This document shows, piece after piece, positions 9,164 to 16,969 of a stretch of 64,000 nucleotides of DNA. A program made the position numbers and the translations under genes. Position 1 is the stretch's first letter. Each line of letters begins with the position of its first letter. The DNA lies in assembly GCF_951230155.1 (NCBI RefSeq), contig NZ_CATNVD010000019.1:39039-103038 (forward strand), written 5' to 3'. The notes under the pieces are model-generated. The model was not told the origin of the DNA, ran no database searches, and saw nothing but the letters and a program-made list of their open reading frames with translations. Source of the stretch: Parablautia sp. Marseille-Q6255. Lineage in GTDB: Bacteria > Bacillota > Clostridia > Lachnospirales > Lachnospiraceae.

Positions 9164-10180
9164 ATGAGGAGGATCAGGGTATGCGCAGGAATGTTTATCA
9201 CAGCACTCTTTTTTCTTCTGGCGGTGCGTTTTTGTACAGCAGCGCGCAGATATTCTGATACAGCGGTGATCCTGCTGGAGGGGCAGGCGCTTGATACGAA
9301 GCAGGCAGCCGGCCTGTGTGAGCAGGAAAAAGAACAGGAGCAGGGCTTTTGCTTCTGGGGTGAACAGGATGCGGCGCAGCTTGTCTGTCGGGAGACTGGC
9401 GGTATGGGCACGGTAAAGACTGTGCTTACACAGGGTAATCCGGAGCTGATCGTTCCGGGGATCGGGATGCTTGCATATCAGGATCGGGGATGCTTTGTGG
9501 ATGCGCAGACGGCACAGGAACTGTTCGGGACGCAGCAGGCAGCGGGACAGACCGTGTGGTGTGACGAGCGTGCCTACACCGTCTGCGGCGTTGTAGAAAG
9601 CCTGGACCGGATCATGATCCGGCAGGCGGCAGAAGAAGACGGTCCGGTCCTTCATATGGTATCGGTATATCTGACGCAGTCCGGGTCTGGAAGCGGGGAA
9701 GCGCAGCAGTTTCTGATCCGGTCCGGACTCGATGGAAAGGTCATGGACACAGGATTTTTAAATGCGGCGGCGCAGGATCTCCTCCTTTTGCTTCCGCTGC
9801 TTCTGGGAGTCTGGCTGGTATCCCTGCTCGCAGGACAGATAAGATGCAGTACGCGCACCGCTCAGAGGCTGCTGTATGCGGCGGGAACGCTCGGGGCGGC
9901 CGCGGTCATTTGCTTTTTTGTGTTCCGCCATCTTCAGATCCCGGCGGATATGATCCCGACAAAGTGGTCGGATTTTTCCTTCTGGGAACAGTGGTGGGAA
10001 AAGCAGCGGGAGAATCTGCTGCTGATCTTCCGGACTGCGAAGGGAGAGGCGCAGCTTACCATGCTGTGGAACCTTGGCCTTGGCATGCTGTGCAATCTGT
10101 GCGCGGTGTGCTCGGAGGTGTTTTTGCTCCTTTTATCCGGCAGGGATGGCGGGCAAAGCGCAGGAAAAGTACAAAAATAA
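9164..10180 (+). CDS. MacB/FtsX-like membrane protein, no ATPase partner
   Basis: A 338-aa protein with a likely N-terminal membrane anchor (residues 8-25), an extracellular domain (about 26-204) and three C-terminal membrane segments (about 205-223, 236-254, 299-324). The stretch ELFGTQQAAGQTVW, followed by YTVCGVVES, resembles the periplasmic core domain of MacB-type permeases, in which an L/F-G-x-x-x-x-G-x-x-V strand precedes a V-x-G-V strand. The N-anchor, core, three-helix order also fits that family, although the protein is short and its sequence unusual. It follows the HlyD-like gene by 42 bp, matching the adaptor plus MacB pairing of known exporters. The cognate ATPase is not in the window. 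Family assignment is moderate, function unknown. Confidence 0.55.
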   Translation: MRRIRVCAGMFITALFFLLAVRFCTAARRYSDTAVILLEGQALDTKQAAGLCEQEKEQEQGFCFWGEQDAAQLVCRETGGMGTVKTVLTQGNPELIVPGIGMLAYQDRGCFVDAQTAQELFGTQQAAGQTVWCDERAYTVCGVVESLDRIMIRQAAEEDGPVLHMVSVYLTQSGSGSGEAQQFLIRSGLDGKVMDTGFLNAAAQDLLLLLPLLLGVWLVSLLAGQIRCSTRTAQRLLYAAGTLGAAAVICFFVFRHLQIPADMIPTKWSDFSFWEQWWEKQRENLLLIFRTAKGEAQLTMLWNLGLGMLCNLCAVCSEVFLLLLSGRDGGQSAGKVQK

Positions 10181-10187
10181 AAACAGG

Positions 10188-10216
10188 TTGTATTCTGGAG
10201 AGAATTTATCTATACT
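10188..10216 (+). promoter_or_regulatory. Sigma-A-type promoter for the ThrE-like pair
   Basis: TTGTAT (10188-10193) and TATACT (10211-10216) are separated by exactly 17 bp, just after the stop of the MacB-like gene. Transcription would start near 10223, leaving a leader of about 80 bases before the ATG at 10306. Confidence 0.6.
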
Positions 10217-10305
10217 AGAATCTGTTCAGTCATGACTGTTTCGTGCGGGCCAAGGCAGGGCCGGACGGATACAGGCGCTGGAAAAGATATGGTATGGAGG
10301 CCGGC

Positions 10306-11076
10306 ATGGAATTTCAAAGAGAAAACCGGATCATAAAATGTGTGCTGGACGCAGGAGAGCTGATCCTGAAGTCCGGAGGAGAGATCAACCGTGTAGAGGA
10401 TACGATGACCCGTATGTTCCAGGCATACGGGTTTCTTCGCGCAGATGTGTTTACGATCACGTCCTCGATCGTTGTTACGGTATATACTGCTCAGGGAGCG
10501 ATACTGACTCAGACGAGGCGGATTTACGGATATGATACGAACCTGCAGCGCGTGGCGCTCGTCAATCAGCTGGCAAGAGAGGTGTGCGCATCGCCGATCG
10601 GAGTGGAGGAGCTCGAATGCAGGCTGGAGGAGATCGACCGGAGCAGGGAATGGCCGTTTTGGTTTAAGATACTGCTTTATGGAGCTACGGCGGCTGTCTT
10701 TGCCGTATTTTACAGCGGCGGAGTACTGGAGGCCGTATTTGCGGCTGTGACCGGAATGGGGATCTGTCTGCTGCTGCGTCTGATGCAGCAGGCAGTGTCC
10801 AATGCGATCGTCAGATATGCGGCATGTTCCGCAGTCGGCGGTCTGTTTTTGACGCTCGTACAAAAATGCGGGATATCGTTTCATATTGATCCTGCCATGA
10901 TGGGAAATATCATGCTCCTGATCCCGGGGCTGCCATTTATGAATGCGATCCGCGAGATGCTTGCGGGAGATACGATGTCGGGACTTTTGCGGCTGTGTGA
11001 ATCGCTGATCCGTACGATCGCGATCGCAGCAGGCTTTATCGGAGCTATGACGTTGATGGGAGGAGGGCTCAGATGA
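10306..11076 (+). CDS. ThrE-family threonine/serine exporter, large subunit (DUF1212 type)
   Basis: About 256 aa. The N-terminal soluble part has the family signature (AGELILKSGGEINRVEDTMTRM, residues about 16-37), then FTITSSIVVTVYT. About five membrane helices follow from residue ~125. The family exports threonine and serine. In Firmicutes it is usually split into this five-helix protein and a smaller one, and the smaller partner is the next gene. The ATG at 10306 is chosen because GGAGG (10296-10300) sits at the right distance; a longer GTG start at 10243 has no ribosome site. Confidence 0.85.
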   Translation: MEFQRENRIIKCVLDAGELILKSGGEINRVEDTMTRMFQAYGFLRADVFTITSSIVVTVYTAQGAILTQTRRIYGYDTNLQRVALVNQLAREVCASPIGVEELECRLEEIDRSREWPFWFKILLYGATAAVFAVFYSGGVLEAVFAAVTGMGICLLLRLMQQAVSNAIVRYAACSAVGGLFLTLVQKCGISFHIDPAMMGNIMLLIPGLPFMNAIREMLAGDTMSGLLRLCESLIRTIAIAAGFIGAMTLMGGGLR

Positions 11077-11113
11077 GCACCGACCGGAGAAGGATGACAG
11101 GAGGTAGATCCGG

Positions 11114-11572
11114 ATGGGAATACAGGAGATAGTACAGATTCTGGCAGCGGGACTTGGTTCCGTCTGCTTTGCTCTTATGTTTGGCGTGCGCGGCGGCAAG
11201 CTGATCACAGTCGGATGGGGCGGGGCGCTGTCCTGGCTGATTTTTCTGGTCGGAAAGCAGCACGGCTCCGCTTTGCTGGGGCTGTTTGAGGCAGTTGTGG
11301 TGGCGGCTGCGATCGCGGAGACGGAGGCGCGCCGGAGAAAGACACCAGTGATCGTCATGGAGGTGCCGCTTCTGATCCCGCTGCTCCCGGGAGGCGACCT
11401 GTATCGGATGATGGTGTCTATTATGCAAAATGGCGTGCTCGCATCGATGTCCGATATTGTGTGGCTGGTGCAGGAGGTGTTTATTATAGCCGCCGGTATT
11501 ATCCTCGTCTCGACCATCGTATCGGTCTATATGAAGATACGCCAGCGGCTATGCAAAATCTGTGCCAGATGA
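11114..11572 (+). CDS. ThrE-family threonine/serine exporter, small subunit (DUF3815 type)
   Basis: 152 aa, almost entirely hydrophobic with about four to five membrane helices. It includes the GVRGGKL and VPLLIPLLPGGDLYRMM motifs typical of the small partner of split ThrE exporters. It follows the large subunit by 37 bp with GACAGGAGG upstream, so the two are co-translated. It converges tail to tail with the minus-strand symporter, whose stop is only 2 bp away. Confidence 0.85.
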   Translation: MGIQEIVQILAAGLGSVCFALMFGVRGGKLITVGWGGALSWLIFLVGKQHGSALLGLFEAVVVAAAIAETEARRRKTPVIVMEVPLLIPLLPGGDLYRMMVSIMQNGVLASMSDIVWLVQEVFIIAAGIILVSTIVSVYMKIRQRLCKICAR

Positions 11573-11574
11573 GG

Positions 11575-12969
11575 TTACAGGTAATTCAGCAGTCCGGTCG
11601 ACTGCAAAAACAGGACAGCCATGATGACAGGCGTCACATAGCGGATCATAAATGAATAGAGCCTGCGCCGGGTAAAGCGGTGCCCGCTCGCCTCCATCTC
11701 TTCAATGATCCATTTCGGCTTGATGATCCAGCCGACAAAGATACACGTCAAAAATGAGATCGCCGGCATCAGAAAGCTGTTGCTTAAGTAGTCCATGACG
11801 TCAAGCAGCTGCGCGCTCTGACCGTTGGGCAGCGTCAGCTCAAAATAAAATACATTATATCCAAGGCAGATCACGGCAGCGGCCGCCAGAGACAGTATGC
11901 CGATGATCAGGCTCATTTTTTGACGTGTCTGGTGAAAGAGGTCCATGCAGCTGGCTACGAGCGTTTCCATAATGGAGACGCAGGAGGTCAGAGCGGCAAA
12001 GATCACCATGACAAAAAAGATGAGCCCGACGATGGTCCCGGCGGCTCCCATTTCCGCAAATACCTTTGGAAGAGAGACAAACATAAGGCTCGGTCCGGAC
12101 GCCATCCCGTCTGTCCCGGAGAATACAAATACGGCAGGTATGATCATCATACCGGCGAGAAACGCCACTCCGGTATCAAAGATTTCAATCTGTCCCAATG
12201 ATCTGCCAAGATTCACATCTTTTTTTACGTAGGAACCGTACGTGATCATAATTCCCATTGATACACTTAAAGAAAAGAAGAGCTGGCTCATCGCATCCAG
12301 CAATATTCCCAGGAAACGCTGCGGCGTCATGCCGGAGAGATCCGGGATCAGATACACGCCAAGTCCCTGCAGCCCGGTCCGTGTGACGCCGTCCGCGTCC
12401 GTGTGGGAGAGGGTGAGCGAAAAAATGGCAATGCCGATGATCAGCAGGAGAAGCCCGGGCATGACAAAGCGGGAAAATTTTTCAATGCCTTTTTCTACTC
12501 CGCGGTACACGATAAATGCAGTTACGGCAAGAAATATAAGCATGAAGAAGACCGGCGATACGCGCGAGGTGATAAAATCTGTAAAGTACCCGTCTGCTGC
12601 CGCATCATCACCATGTCCGGTCAGATAGGTGACCGCATATTTTGTGATCCATCCGCCGATGACAGAATAATACGTCATAATGAGCGCCGGAACGAGGAAG
12701 GTCAGGTATCCGAGGAATTTCCATCTGGGGCGGATCGCGCCGAAGGCGTGGAGCGCATTCTGCTTCGTGCGCCGTCCGATCGCGACGTCAGTTGCAAGCA
12801 GTGTGAACCCGAAGGTCAGGACGAGCACAAGATATACGATCAGAAACAGTCCTCCTCCGTCTTTTGCTGCAAGATATGGAAATCTCCAGATGTTTCCCAC
12901 GCCGACCGCGCTTCCTGCCGCTGCCAGCACGAATCCGAGAGAACCGGTAAAGCTGCCTTTCTTTTTCAT
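11575..12969 (-). CDS. Neurotransmitter:sodium symporter (NSS) family transporter
   Basis: 464 aa with the diagnostic N-terminus: after MKKKGSF comes GFVLAAAGSAVGVGNIWRFP, which forms the Na+/substrate site of the LeuT fold, then GGGLFLIVYL. About eleven to twelve membrane helices are visible. Bacterial members carry amino acids such as tryptophan, tyrosine, leucine or alanine with Na+; the substrate here cannot be told. Its possible promoter on the minus strand (TTGCTT, 16 bp, TAAAAT) lies near 13011-13038. Its neighbours on both sides are unrelated single units, although the adjacent ThrE pair also moves amino acids. Confidence 0.92.
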   Translation of the reverse strand: MKKKGSFTGSLGFVLAAAGSAVGVGNIWRFPYLAAKDGGGLFLIVYLVLVLTFGFTLLATDVAIGRRTKQNALHAFGAIRPRWKFLGYLTFLVPALIMTYYSVIGGWITKYAVTYLTGHGDDAAADGYFTDFITSRVSPVFFMLIFLAVTAFIVYRGVEKGIEKFSRFVMPGLLLLIIGIAIFSLTLSHTDADGVTRTGLQGLGVYLIPDLSGMTPQRFLGILLDAMSQLFFSLSVSMGIMITYGSYVKKDVNLGRSLGQIEIFDTGVAFLAGMMIIPAVFVFSGTDGMASGPSLMFVSLPKVFAEMGAAGTIVGLIFFVMVIFAALTSCVSIMETLVASCMDLFHQTRQKMSLIIGILSLAAAAVICLGYNVFYFELTLPNGQSAQLLDVMDYLSNSFLMPAISFLTCIFVGWIIKPKWIIEEMEASGHRFTRRRLYSFMIRYVTPVIMAVLFLQSTGLLNYL

Positions 12970-13248
12970 AATGTTACATCCCTTCTGTCTTCATTTCTGA
13001 GTCCCTATTTTATCAGGTGCGCCCGGAAAAGCAAATACAAAAAATTTCGTCTAAAGAAATTAAATGTTAAAAAAATTGAATCAGAGTAGAATTTCACACA
13101 AAAATGAAGTATGATGAGCGGAGAAAAAGAAGCCGGGAAAGGAAACGTATATTTTTACGAAACTTTTTTGGCGAAGCATCGGCCGCCGTTCCAAAGAGCA
13201 GCTGCACAGATGGAGCGGGGAGCGATTTTTCAGGAGGGAGAGAAGGAT

Positions 13249-13971
13249 ATGAATCAGGTAAGCAGGCACGCGGGAGCACGGATACGGATGTACCGCAAGA
13301 GCCGCGGGCTGACGCTGCAGCAGCTTGCAGATATGGTGCATAAGAGCCGGGCGAGCATCAGCAAATACGAAAACGGGGAGATCACGCTGGACATAGAGAC
13401 GCTCTGCGAGATCGCGCAGGCGCTCCAGGTGGAGGCGGCACAGCTGATCGACTATCAGGCCGCCGCGGAGCCGACGCGGGAGGCGTTCGTGGCAGCAGAA
13501 AAAAAGAGTCCGTTTTTTCAGGCCCGGCAGCTGTACTTTTATTTTTATGACGGGAGATATAAGAGACTGAAGGATGGCGTTATCCATATCCATGAGAAGG
13601 AGAATGAGCCGGGAAATTATGAGGCAAGCCTGTCCATCAGTTCTGTGACGCCGAATGGAAAAAGCAGTGATGTGTATTACAGCGGCAAAGTCCTTTACAG
13701 CGACATGCTGATCCGGTTTACATTTGTGAATCAGTACAATACGCTGGAGGAGGATCTTTTGTATATATTCAATCCGCTGGAGCTGCGTGAAGCAACAGAC
13801 GGTCTGCTGTGCGGGATATCGAGTGCGGATCTTGTACCGTGTGCATTCCGATGTCTGGTCACCCTGAAGCCGCAGGAGCATACAGAGGAATTAAAAAGAC
13901 AGCTCCTCATCACGAAGCAGGAAATGCAGAAGTGGCAGAAGCTGAATATGATGATCGTGGAGAATGCCTGA
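13249..13971 (+). CDS. XRE-family transcriptional regulator with C-terminal ligand-type domain
   Basis: About 240 aa from the ATG at 13249, which follows CAGGAGGGAGAGAAGG. Residues 8-62 are a Cro/CI-type helix-turn-helix (RIRMYRKSRGLTLQQLADMV, then SRASISKYENGE). The remaining 170 residues have no membrane segments and look like a sensing or oligomerising domain that I do not recognise; a short coiled segment (QLLITKQEMQKWQKL) ends the protein. Longer in-frame starts upstream (13111, 13210) give lower-quality N-termini. The target is unknown; the convergent secreted protein gene and the divergent NSS symporter are the nearest candidates. Confidence 0.85.
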   Translation: MNQVSRHAGARIRMYRKSRGLTLQQLADMVHKSRASISKYENGEITLDIETLCEIAQALQVEAAQLIDYQAAAEPTREAFVAAEKKSPFFQARQLYFYFYDGRYKRLKDGVIHIHEKENEPGNYEASLSISSVTPNGKSSDVYYSGKVLYSDMLIRFTFVNQYNTLEEDLLYIFNPLELREATDGLLCGISSADLVPCAFRCLVTLKPQEHTEELKRQLLITKQEMQKWQKLNMMIVENA

Positions 13972-13996
13972 AGACCGCAAGAGGACCGGGCAGAGA

Positions 13997-14041
13997 AAAA
14001 GGATGCCGCAGTGTATGTATCATACGCAGCAGCATCCTTTT
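13997..14041. terminator. Bidirectional terminator between convergent genes
   Basis: AAAAGGATGC (13997-14006) pairs with GCATCCTTTT (14032-14041), and the inner GTATG/CATAC arms can extend the stem. It sits between the XRE gene and the convergent minus-strand gene, with A-run and T-run flanks. Confidence 0.75.
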
Positions 14042-14089
14042 GAATTTGAAGAAGAAACGATACTGTGCCTGACGGCACACGCTTCGGTT

Positions 14090-15127
14090 TTATTCTGTAA
14101 CAGCCTCTGTGACAGCCTCTGTCTCAGCAACTTCAGCAGCCAGGTCAGCAGCCTCAGATTCAGCCAGCTCGGCAGTCATTTCAGCCTCAGCAGCCAGATC
14201 TATGCTCTGTGCGGAAGCAACTGCCTCTTCCGGTACTGTGATCTCAGATACTGTGTCATATGACATAACGATGTCAAGAGAAGCATCATTGACAGTAAGA
14301 CCAACCGTAGACTCCGGTGCGCCCTCGGCAGCAGCCATACCTGTAGCGGAAGTCAGGAGCGCCTCAATGGTAGAAAAGTCGCTGCTGTTGAGATCCATAT
14401 GCATCTTTACCGGAAGGAAGGTAGTCGTATCAACATAGTATTCTACATTCAGCGCGATCCCGTCCAGTACGGACAGTGCCAGTGCGATATCCTCATCCGC
14501 GGTAAGATCCTCGCCTGTGATAGCAGAGGTCTTTTCAAGAAGAGAGCTGATGGAAGCGGAGTCGATCGTTGCAGTGAGAAGGTAGCACTCTGTACCGTCT
14601 ACATCAGCGGCTTCCGGTGCCAGTGTAAGCTCAATGCCAAGATCTGTAAATCCACCCATGTTTTCGGAAGCGCTCTTTACAAGATCTGTGAGCTCCTGCG
14701 CTTCTACAGCCATACCCTCCTGCAGATACCAGGTGCCCTCACCGGTAGCGGCATCCTCCAGATAAGAATAGGATTTATATGCGCCGGTCTCGTCCGGTAC
14801 CAGATACAGCTGCATGGACTGGGACTGACCTTCGCCGAGCATGGAAAACTCATAGGATCCCTCCATCTTCATGGAAAGCGGATCGAGAACTGCGTCATAG
14901 CTGAGATTTCCGGAAGCATTCAGGCCGAGTGTAGAGGTAGTCGCACCATCGCTGATATCGACGCCTGCATCCAGATTTGCTGTGATGGCTGCGGAAGCGC
15001 TGTTTGCTGCCGCTACAGCCTCGCTCATCTGTGAGGAGATCGTGTCTGCCGTCTGAGCACTGTCAAAACCGCACAGCATGGAAACGGCACCAAGAGTAAC
15101 AAGTCCTGCGAATAACTGTTTTTTCAT
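14090..15127 (-). CDS. Secreted protein of unknown function, DUF6612-like
   Basis: 345 aa with a signal peptide (MKKQLFAGLVTLGAVSMLCG, then FDSAQTAD). A cysteine sits where a lipobox might be, but Leu at -1 makes lipidation doubtful. The mature part is rich in Ala, Ser, Thr, Asp and Glu. It contains beta-strand-like repeats (GNLSYDAVLDPLSMKMEGSY, YLQEGMAV, YYVDTTTFLPVKMHMDL) reminiscent of the LolA/DUF6612-type secreted proteins common in Lachnospiraceae. The C-terminal 50 residues are an acidic Ala/Glu low-complexity tail. Function unknown. It has its own promoter at 15267-15295. Confidence 0.75.
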   Translation of the reverse strand: MKKQLFAGLVTLGAVSMLCGFDSAQTADTISSQMSEAVAAANSASAAITANLDAGVDISDGATTSTLGLNASGNLSYDAVLDPLSMKMEGSYEFSMLGEGQSQSMQLYLVPDETGAYKSYSYLEDAATGEGTWYLQEGMAVEAQELTDLVKSASENMGGFTDLGIELTLAPEAADVDGTECYLLTATIDSASISSLLEKTSAITGEDLTADEDIALALSVLDGIALNVEYYVDTTTFLPVKMHMDLNSSDFSTIEALLTSATGMAAAEGAPESTVGLTVNDASLDIVMSYDTVSEITVPEEAVASAQSIDLAAEAEMTAELAESEAADLAAEVAETEAVTEAVTE

Positions 15128-15266
15128 AAAAGTATTCCCCTTTTTTGTTTAGATTTTCCCCGTTTGCGGTGCTGCGGCTCGTTCAGCGAACGTATGGCAC
15201 AACTGTCATGATCAGGATGCCTGCTAAAATCACCGGTCACTGCGCTTCGGTTTATTGAGTGTTCCC

Positions 15267-15295
15267 ATTATACCATTAATGAGATAGGGTGTCTA
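15267..15295 (-). promoter_or_regulatory. Sigma-A-type promoter for the secreted protein
   Basis: On the minus strand, TAGACA (15295-15290) and TATAAT (15272-15267) are 17 bp apart. The leader of about 130 bases contains a small GTTCGCTGAAC hairpin near 15178-15192. Confidence 0.7.
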
Positions 15296-15366
15296 CAGCA
15301 GAATCCGCCTGAAAAAAATTTTAAGGAAATCTACAGAATTTTGGCGTAAGATGCGAAAAAAATTTC

Positions 15367-15394
15367 TTGAATAATAAGAGTGCTGTGGTATATT
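15367..15394 (+). promoter_or_regulatory. Sigma-A-type promoter for the folC operon
   Basis: TTGAAT (15367-15372) and TATATT (15389-15394) are 16 bp apart. Because this -10 box overlaps the most upstream in-frame TTG (15393), folC translation must begin further down, supporting the ATG at 15456. Confidence 0.6.
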
Positions 15395-15455
15395 GATTAA
15401 GGATGCCGCTGGCATATTGCAGGAAATGGAAAATGAAAAAGAGGCGAATGAGAAC

Positions 15456-16796
15456 ATGAATTTTGAAGATGCTGTTGCTTACATAGAAGAAGTACCAAAG
15501 TTTACAAAAAAGAACGGGCCGGAGAATACGCGCGAGCTGCTGCGCAGGATCGGGCACCCGGAGCGGCGGATGAAGGTGATCCACGTGGCAGGGACAAATG
15601 GAAAAGGATCGGTCTGTGCATTTTTATCTTCGATCCTGACGCTTGCGGGAAAGCGCACGGGACTTTTTACCTCTCCGCATCTGGTCGATATCACGGAGCG
15701 CTTCCAGATAAATGGAGAGCAGGTGTCGCATGAGCTGTTTACGGATGCGTTTGTCCGTATCAAAAAAGAAGTAGATGAGATGATGCGGGACGGATTTGCG
15801 CATCCGGCGTATTTTGAGCTTTTGTTTGCTGCGGGGCTTTTGATCTTTGACGCATCCCGGGTCGAATATCTTGTGCTGGAGACAGGACTTGGGGGAAGAC
15901 TGGATGCGACGAATCTCGTAGAAAAGCCAGTTGCCTGCGTACTGACGACGATCAGTCTCGACCATATGGAGTATCTGGGAGATACGGTGGAAAAGATCGC
16001 GGCAGAGAAAGCAGGCATTATAAAGGAAGGCGTGCCGGTCATCTACGACGGACGCAATCCGCAGTCCGAGCAGGTGATCCTTGCGCAGGCAGAAAAGCTG
16101 CATGCTCCGGCATACCGCTACGATGCTTCTATGCGTGAAATCACTGGAAAAACGGATAAAAGCATTGATTTTATCTTCAATAGCAGGTATGATAAAAAGA
16201 ATACAGACGCGGGGGAGGGCGTGCACACAGTGACCGAGCTGTATGAGAATCTGAAGGTTACTGTGCCGTATCTGGCTGAGTACCAGGTCACCAACAGCTC
16301 TCTGGCGATGGCGGCGCTTCGGGTGATCGACCCGTGCCGGACGATCAGTGATGAGCAGGTGGTCAGAGGGATCGCCGCGACCAGGTGGCAGGGGCGCATG
16401 GAGACGGTCCTGCCGGGCGTTGTATTTGACGGCGCTCATAATGACGACGGGATCCATGAGTTTATCCGCACGATGAGCGATGTGGAGAAGCACAGACCGG
16501 TGTCGCTGCTGTTCTCAGCTGTTGTGGAGAAGGAGCATGAAAAAATGATCCGGACGATCTGTGAGAGCACTTCTCCGATATCCATTGTCGTCACACAGGT
16601 CGGAGGGGCGCGTGTCGTTTCTGCACAGGAGCTGGCAGATGAGTTCAGAAAGTATACAAAGACGGAGGTCCTTGTCAGGGAGGACGTCGCAGAAGCGTTT
16701 GAAACGGCACTTGCAAGACGCGGCGACAGCATGCTGTTTTGTGTCGGTTCCCTGTATCTGATCGGGGAGCTGAAGGCGATCCTCGCCCGCAGATAA
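15456..16796 (+). CDS. folC: Folylpolyglutamate synthase/dihydrofolate synthase
   Basis: About 446 aa. The enzyme adds glutamate to folates and may also make dihydrofolate, in the cytoplasm. Seen in order: an N-terminal NFEDAVAYIEEVPKF; the P-loop HVAGTNGKGSVCAFLSSIL; FTSPHLVDITERFQING; the LETGLGGRLDATN motif; ISLDHMEYLGDT; and FDGAHNDDG (PROSITE-type signatures of Mur ligase-fold folate synthetases). Length is normal. ATG 15426 is an alternative in-frame start but has its ribosome site too close; GAGG lies 11 bp before 15456. A 52-aa gene and a TPR gene follow in the same operon. Confidence 0.93.
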   Translation: MNFEDAVAYIEEVPKFTKKNGPENTRELLRRIGHPERRMKVIHVAGTNGKGSVCAFLSSILTLAGKRTGLFTSPHLVDITERFQINGEQVSHELFTDAFVRIKKEVDEMMRDGFAHPAYFELLFAAGLLIFDASRVEYLVLETGLGGRLDATNLVEKPVACVLTTISLDHMEYLGDTVEKIAAEKAGIIKEGVPVIYDGRNPQSEQVILAQAEKLHAPAYRYDASMREITGKTDKSIDFIFNSRYDKKNTDAGEGVHTVTELYENLKVTVPYLAEYQVTNSSLAMAALRVIDPCRTISDEQVVRGIAATRWQGRMETVLPGVVFDGAHNDDGIHEFIRTMSDVEKHRPVSLLFSAVVEKEHEKMIRTICESTSPISIVVTQVGGARVVSAQELADEFRKYTKTEVLVREDVAEAFETALARRGDSMLFCVGSLYLIGELKAILARR

Positions 16797-16810
16797 AAGG
16801 AGAGTTACAT

Positions 16811-16969
16811 ATGATCAATTATGAGGAAGAACTGAAGAAATTTCATCCGAGCATGGACGTCAACGAGGCAGAAGATGCGATCTACAGCCGCGATCTGACG
16901 GATGTGACAGATATTCTGAAGGAAATGCTCAAGGAAGAAAAGAAGAACAAAAGGCAGGGGAATTCATGA
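16811..16969 (+). CDS. Conserved-looking 52-aa charged protein
   Basis: A small soluble protein (MINYEEELKKFHPSMDV at the start, a helical EEKKNKRQ tail) with no membrane segment or cysteine. It is preceded by AAAGGAG 14 bp after the folC stop, and its TGA overlaps the ATG of the next gene by four bases, so it is translated as part of the operon. I do not recognise a family; tight coupling to the TPR gene suggests an accessory role for it. Confidence 0.75.
   Translation: MINYEEELKKFHPSMDVNEAEDAIYSRDLTDVTDILKEMLKEEKKNKRQGNS

Larger units (their letters stand above)
15128..15455. other. Divergent intergenic region
   Basis: This 328-bp gap holds the ribosome site and long leader of the minus-strand secreted protein, its promoter (15267-15295), and the promoter for folC (15367-15394). 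I see no RNA gene or further open reading frame. Confidence 0.6.

Noticed and set aside
10210..11517. Long minus-strand open frame (about 435 codons) opposite the ThrE-like genes
   Set aside because: Its translation is low-complexity (His, Arg, Ser, Pro-rich) and has no ribosome site or family motif. The plus strand carries two recognisable exporter subunits.
12403..13089. Plus-strand frame of about 228 codons across the start of the NSS symporter
   Set aside because: Antisense to a well-supported symporter gene and its promoter.
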